DNA of 64,000 bases from Ramazzottius varieornatus (lineage: Eukaryota > Tardigrada > Eutardigrada > Parachela > Ramazzottiidae). Under the pieces are notes generated by a model, which searched no databases, had not been told where the DNA came from, and saw nothing but the letters and a program-made list of their open reading frames with translations. The position numbers and the translations under genes were made by a program. Below are positions 58,701-64,000 of this stretch, one piece after another; the stretch's first letter is position 1, and the number at the start of each line of letters is the position of its first letter. The DNA lies in assembly GCA_001949185.1 (NCBI GenBank), contig BDGG01000002.1, forward strand, positions 8,026,772 through 8,090,771. Direction: 5' to 3'.

Positions 58701-61700
58701 TGGAGAATGGCTGTTAATTCAACTGGCGCACCTTTCCGTTGGTGTTGGCTGATGGGAGCGCCACTTGAAAAACTCGACAAGATCGCTTTCTTAAGTAGCG
58801 CACGTTTCCGTTGTTATCGGCTATAAGCATGCGCCACTTGGGAAAACAATCTCGGTTGTGATCCTTTTCAAGTGCGTGACAATTGCAGTTTTGCGGGAAT
58901 CTACTTGGCGACCTGTTCAGAGAAGTGAAACTCACCCCTCGGCTACGCATTGCAGAGAATGGTTGGAGACTGCTGCCTGCATGGCGTTATTGACTGCCGT
59001 TTGAGCTGCCTGGATAGTGCTGTTGTCCAGTGTGGCAGCGACGCTGTTGGGTTGGAGCCAGTCGAGGTCCTTCTGCTCGAGCGTCAAGTGAACGGGATAA
59101 ACCACGTCCGGACCAGCCGGCAGGTGGACAGTCTGCTGGGGGAACTGGGCTTGCAGTTGGTCCAGAGTGGGCTGGGCCACTTGCAGCAGGTGACCTTCAG
59201 CGTCGACTGCAGCGGCAAAGTAGTCCACTTGCAGCAACGGTTGGGCCAAGGGACGGGTAATATTGGTGGACAGGGCCGGCGGCGTGCCTTGGGGGAAGCC
59301 GGCTTGGATCATGTTGGCGGGCAGGACGACGTTGGCTGTGCTGACGGCTTGCCGAACGGCTTCCCGAATCGCCAATGGCTCGGCACCTATCGTAAAAAAA
59401 GCAACCCCGGTTCAAATTACGCCAGACGAACTTGAGAGTTGGGACCTCGATGAATTGATTCGACAAGACTGGGCGCAGACTTATCGAAACAATCTTGTCG
59501 CGTTTGCTTTTCGAAGTGGCGCACGTTTACGGTGTTATATGCTGAAAGCGTGCGCCATTCGGGAAATTACGCAGGTTGAGTTCATAAGTGGCGCACTTTT
59601 TCGATGCAACTGGCCGGAAGAGTGCGCCACTTGGTAAACCGATCTTGTCAGTTTTTGTTTTGCTTGCGTTACGTTTAGCATTTCTTTGAAGTGTTACCAT
59701 TACCTGGGGCGATGGAGTTAACGTCGGTGGTAAGGAGGAAACGGTAGACGGGAATGTTGAAGCAGTCTTGACAAACGGGATAGCCAGCTCGCGTTAGGAC
59801 ATCGTTGCTGACGTTAGCGCTGGGTTCGCTCAACTGCGGCGGACCTCGTACTTCATACGAGACATTGCTGCCCAGGATACCGTTCTGGTCGACCACCGGC
59901 TGGATACCCAGAATATGGACACTGTTGCTATCCAAGGTGACACCATTGTTCTGCTGCGACCAGGCTTGGGCAATCAACTGTCGCAAGGTGGCGTCGTCCA
60001 GCGGACCAACTGGTCGTTGAAGATGGAGGAAGCCGACGTAGGCCACTGTAGTTACTTCGGTGGTAGTGGTGGTGGAGTTGTCCACGACCACAACGGGTAC
60101 CAGTACAGCTGATACTGTGGTGCTGGCTGTCACTTCCGTGGACGGTTGAGTGGTCAGAAGGATAACGATGGCTTGGGAAGCGTTCTGAGCCGGTGCTTCG
60201 GTAAGAGAAGGTGCGACGGTGGCTCGTGGTGGTAGTTCGGGAATGAGCCAGATACCGTTTAGCGGGTGGTCCGTCATGTACTGACGGAAACGGGCCTTGG
60301 CTGCATATTCGTCCAGCGGACCATTGTTGGTACCGGTCACTTCGTACGACAAGGATCGGATGGGAATGCCTTCTGGTGTCGTCGATGTGCTGTAACCCAC
60401 GTCGTTAAGGAGGCGTTGCTGCACGTTGGTGGCATTTGGTGCTGCGAAGAAAAAAACATTGTAAGATTGTCAGTCCATTTTCATCTATTCCTTCGTTAAT
60501 CTTCAAATGCTAAAATTCAGGCATTGCGCAACTGACACAAAATCAAACGGGAGGTCGCTAAACAAACTCAACAAAATGCTTCCCCCATGTGACGCACGTT
60601 TACAGTCTTTCTGGCTGACAGTGTGCGCCAAGTGGGAAAGTCAACCAGATTGTTTTTCAAGTGGCGCATATTTGCGGTACACCTAGCTGTAAGCGTGCGC
60701 CGGTAGCAAAACCTATCTTTTGTGAAATCTCAAACATTACAGGGAAAAACGTCCATGATTGGAAATGTACCCAGTGTGGCTTCCCAGCTTCGGCGAATCT
60801 GTTCGAGGAGCCGATTGCGTTGACCATGGCTAGTAGCAGCGATGACGACACTGTCGTCCAGCGTGAAGGGTGTGGGAACAGCCGGGACAACAGGAATTAA
60901 GAGGACAGCGGGCGCCACTGTGGTACCTCCTTCCACGAAGAGGAACTGAGCAGCCGGACTGCGGAGTAGCGTCTGCTGGAAGGTCTGTTCTTCGGCGGGT
61001 GTTACCTGGACGTTGGCCGGTACCGTCAAGTTGTAGGACAAGGTCGAGACTTGCTTGCCGTCCCGAGTGGCGATATTCTCCGGCTGGACATTGGTCAAGG
61101 TGATGGCCACTAGCTGTGGTTGCGCTTCCATACCTGTGAAACAAGTCGGTATGTACAAGTCGAAACATTGTCGAACTGTATCGAAATGTCTAGTGGAACT
61201 TACCAAGCGTGGAGACCCAGCTGTTACGAACTCCGTTGATCAACTGGTCCATATCCGCCGCATTGGCCACGGCAATGCGCAGCGTATGCGGGAAGCGGTT
61301 GACGTTCTCCGTTGCTAGTGGCACCACAGCCAAATTGTTGCTGACTGTTCCGTTGGTAGCTACCACCGATAGGGGGATGAAGAGCAATGGCGCCAGGGTG
61401 GAACCGTTAAGGAGCGTGTAAAAGTTGGAAAGGATGACCGGCGTCTCGCTCTGGTTGGTGGCTTGGACCTGGTACTGGATGTTACTAACTGGCCGGTTCT
61501 GACTGTCCGTTACATTCAGTGGACGGACTCCTACCACCGTCAGGTTCAGGCTGTCGGCTGGGACTTGGTAGGCTTGCGCCCATACGTCCTTCAGGTCAGA
61601 AGCTACTAAGGCCACGTCTTGCGGACTGTTGACGGTAGCGTTGATATCATGCAGAACGACTGCAACAGAAACACTAGATAATCAAAAAAGCAGTTATAAT

Positions 61701-64000
61701 CATGGGAGCTGGGTAAACAAATAGTCTAAGATCTCTATCTCAGTGTTATCGGCTAAAATCTTGCGGCACTCGAAAACGCCAACTGATCGAGTTAGTGTTT
61801 CCCAAGTGGCGCATGTTTTCATTGTTACTAGATGGAAAAGTGCGCCACTCAGGAGCACAGTCTTGTAACTTTTGTTTGACCACCTTCCCTGTTAGGAATT
61901 CATGATTGATTCATGTGGTATTACCTGTACGCTGTGTGGTAATGGGCACCACCAACACACTGCGACCGGTCGTGGTGATTCCTGCCACCACTGGGACGAG
62001 AGCGACGGCGCCACTGGTACTGCTGGTTGGTCGGACGGTAGTAGACTGCGTAGCGATGGGGACGACGACCACTGCGGTGCCGTTGCTAGCTACTTGGTCA
62101 GCGGAGATGAAGTACTGGGCCAGTGGTGAGAAGGGTACCAACGCTTCGGCACGTTGACGGACAGCCGGCAAGTCCGTCACGTTCTGCAGCGTCACGCCGT
62201 ATGTCAGCGTCTGGATGGGCAGACCGTTGGTCGGAGATGTTCGGGGCGGGTCGAGCGGTGTCAGCGAGATGACGCGAACTTCGGCCGCCGATGCGTTGAT
62301 ACCTATCGGCACACAAAAAATTCAGCATTAACTTCCGATGGAGAAGGTCGCCAACTGGAAAGTCGGCAAAGTGACTTGAGCATGTTACTTCTCTAAAATG
62401 ATACACTCTCTCAGCCAATAACAATGAAAAAGTGCGCTACTTGAGACAACGATCATGTCCCGTTCATTTGTCGAGAGCACAACAAATTTATCGTACCGCT
62501 GGCATTTGCCCACAGAGTACGCAGTTGGTCGGTGACAGTCCAAATCTCGCTGGGATCAGCCAACGTGATGTCTTGGCGTTCGGTGAAGCTTAGGACGGGT
62601 ACGACTGGCAGGTTGGGAATGACGATGACAGCCGGTGAAGTGGCTTGCGCTTGTGGGGCTTGTCCAGGTAGCTGGGCGATGAACTCCATCAGATCCGACT
62701 GGCGTAACAAGGCCAGGAACTGCGCCCACACTTGCTCCGGATTGGCAATATTACCGTTCAGCAGCAACACGTACCGGAAGTCGACGAAGGGAGTACCATC
62801 CGCTGACGTCACGTTACTGGGGTCCGCTGTCAAGAACTGCACGTTGACGTTGCGTTCGTTCGCACCTGTTGATGAAAAAGAAAGCAGTTTACAGTACACC
62901 CTTTATATCATTTTGGACATAGGCAGACAAACTCGACAAGCTAACTAGGCTGAGTGGCGCAGACATCCAGCCGATATCTACGCATGTGTGCGCCGCCTGG
63001 GAAAAGAACCTAAACGTGTTTTTCAAGTGGCGCATACTATTCACCAGTTTCTCCGACAACATGCGCCACTTGGAAAACTCTCTTGTTGGTTGGTTTGCCG
63101 ATCTTGCGTATCATTTTCTATGAAGAATTACCCAAAGCTTGAATCCACAGTTGCTGCAGAGTCTGAATAATGGCGTCGCTATCGGAAGGACTGAAGTTCC
63201 GCAACAAGAGGGAACCGGTATAGCGCGGCGTCAGGACAGACGTGACTGGACCAACAGGCACCACCGCGACCGCTGAAGCTACGGTCGATGTCGTAGTCGT
63301 AGCAGCTGTCGTAGCCACGTTACTCACCACCGGAGCTACCGCAGCTGTAGTGTCGGGCACGATGTCGCTGAGGAGGACGATAGTACCGTTGGGCGCCGTG
63401 ACGGCCCAAACACTGCGAGGCTTGTTGGTGGCCATGTTGGTGTAGAAGAGCTGCTTGGCGGCGGCCGCGTCGAGTGGCTGGCGCGTCACACCCTGAATCT
63501 GGTACTGGATTTGCCGAATATTGGTACCTTCCGGCGTCTGAGCGGTGCTGTAGGCGCTGTCCACTGTTGTCAACAGCTGCAGGTTGCTCATGTTGTTGCC
63601 TGTAAAATCACAGACGGTGATGACAGAATCTCAAAGTATCAGACGATTTAAGCTTAACTAAACAACTTACCGACAGCTGCTTGCCAAGCTGGCTTGACTT
63701 GTTCTTCCATGACACGATCTCTGGCTCGTCGCGTGTCAGCCAGTAGGACGATGGTGTCGTTGATGACCACTGGCCCGGGACCGACCATCAGTGGCACCAG
63801 AACCGCTAACGGCAACAGCAGGACAGCCGCGTTACCAGCGCTGCTCTGCGTAGTAGTTACCACGGCAGTGGCTGACTGCGGCACTTGTCCAGCTGAAACT
63901 CCCGTCGTTGTCCCGTTCAGCGGTGTTCGGCCAAAGATGACCATGTAAGGAGCCATGGTAGCCGAGGCTCCCACGGCGTTGATGTCCGGGTTGGCAGCGA
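55720..64000 (-). CDS. Large modular single-pass membrane protein, family unknown; 5' part outside window
   Basis: At least 1830 residues. Minus-strand exons: 64000(open)-63671, 63599-63132, 62865-62497, 62302-61925, 61659-61204, 61133-60771, 60441-59704, 59386-58936, 58624-58169, 57850-57254, 57185-56823, 56580-56292, 56232-56147, 55873-55720 (TGA). The first seven exons start and end in phase 1, and each (two for 60441-59704) encodes one unit: an N-terminal V-x-V strand, a DG-x-P/NG-x-P turn then L-x-Y-x-V, a Thr/Val/Ala-rich linker, then an L-x-x-x-W helix ending in LG. Many Asn-X-Ser/Thr sequons suggest an extracellular location. RRRR before QTE (57625-57636) could be a furin-type site. 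The exon 56232-56147 encodes the membrane span (PAAIIIPLAGLIALTLILV) followed by a short tail of about 55 residues. KIAA1549/DUF3827-like proteins are a possible relative, weakly supported. Confidence 0.8.
55948..56084. repeat. Twin family-1 palindromes (membrane-protein intron)
   Basis: 55948-56003 is half decayed (caagtgatgaagtgcacg/cgtgcgccacttgg). 56034-56084 is clear (ccaagcggcgcaag/cgtgcgccacttgg). Both lie between the membrane-span exon and the last exon. Confidence 0.75.
56657..56776. repeat. Twin family-1 palindromes (membrane-protein intron)
   Basis: tcaagtgacgcac/gtgcgccccttga and cgacgtggcgcac/cttgcgcgactgcgg in intron 56581-56822. Confidence 0.75.
57904..58140. repeat. Three family-1 palindromes in tandem
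   Basis: Hairpins near 57934-57984, 58015-58062 (only the right arm well kept) and 58089-58138 fill most of intron 57851-58168. The first is preceded by atcggcaaagaaactcggc. Confidence 0.75.
58720..58841. repeat. Twin family-1 palindromes
   Basis: caactggcgcac/gagcgccacttg and taagtagcgcacg/catgcgccacttgg in intron 58625-58935. Confidence 0.8.
59512..59634. repeat. Twin family-1 palindromes
   Basis: cgaagtggcgcacg/cgtgcgccattcgg and taagtggcgcac/gtgcgccacttgg in intron 59387-59703. Confidence 0.85.
60585..60706. repeat. Twin family-1 palindromes
   Basis: catgtgacgcacg/gtgcgccaagtggg and caagtggcgcata/cgtgcgccggtag in intron 60442-60770. The second ends 64 bases before the next exon. Confidence 0.75.
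61802..61851. repeat. Palindromic intron repeat, family 1
   Basis: ccaagtggcgcatg/gtgcgccactcagg in intron 61660-61924. A more decayed copy is suspected at 61735-61770. Confidence 0.8.
62396..62445. repeat. Degraded family-1 palindrome
   Basis: Left arm largely lost (aaatgatacactc). Centre cagccaataacaatga and right arm gtgcgctacttgag are recognisable. Intron 62303-62496. Confidence 0.6.
62951..63073. repeat. Twin family-1 palindromes
   Basis: ctgagtggcgcag/tgtgcgccgcctgg and caagtggcgcata/catgcgccacttgg in intron 62866-63131. Confidence 0.8.

Noticed and set aside
432-63073. Recurrent ~50-base palindromes resembling a CRISPR array
   Set aside because: Copies are hundreds to thousands of bases apart, inside introns of animal genes, with no uniform spacers and no cas genes. 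They are dispersed repeats.

Overview
This window comes from a nuclear genome of a small-intron animal. The genes are multi-exon with GT..AG introns, mostly about 55 to 300 bases long, in roughly even-GC DNA. They encode animal-specific signalling and cell-junction proteins: tensin, a 13-PDZ MUPP1/PATJ-type scaffold, an allatostatin-A/galanin-type receptor and CAPS (calcium-dependent secretion activator). The allatostatin-A-type receptor argues for a protostome invertebrate. I cannot name the phylum from sequence alone. I see no bacterial operons, rRNA, tRNA or CRISPR.

Layout. 1-3722 (+): the 3' part of a tensin gene (SH2 and PTB). 4899-6530 (-): a rhodopsin-like 7TM receptor of uncertain ligand. 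9818-24599 (+): a complete MUPP1/PATJ-type scaffold with L27 and 13 PDZ domains in 30 exons plus one possible 21-base microexon. 25488-26486 (-): a UBE2A/Rad6-type ubiquitin-conjugating enzyme. 28615-29679 (+): a UBE2W-type enzyme. 30298-32427 (-): an allatostatin-A-receptor-like GPCR. 35.5-46.3 kb: a disturbed region in which a 1.13-kb block holding the last two CAPS exons occurs twice, 9.64 kb apart. Between the copies lie an assembly gap flanked by a perfect 245-base inverted repeat and two plus-strand genes I do not recognise (39764-40730 and 41719-45033). 45549-53546 (-): complete CAPS in 24 exons. 55720-64000 (-): the 3' part of a large, modular, single-pass membrane protein of unknown family that continues beyond the window.

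The most striking non-coding feature is a palindromic repeat of about 50 bases, with core arms CAAGTGGCGCACG / CGTGCGCCACTTG. I count at least 45 copies by eye. Nearly all lie in introns of the identified genes, often as twin hairpins, and none lie in the 8.5-kb insert or the long intergenic stretches. A second, rarer palindrome family (arms TTTTTCTACG / CGTAGAAAAA, centre GTGCC-GGCAC) also sits in introns.

Functionally the genes are a mixed set: cell-matrix and cell-junction scaffolds, neuropeptide reception, dense-core vesicle release and ubiquitination. Nothing suggests one pathway or an operon. Exon boundaries were joined by hand from splice consensus, reading phase and resemblance to known families. 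The joined MUPP1, CAPS, UBE2A/W and receptor frames stay open, and where totals were computed they come to whole codons.
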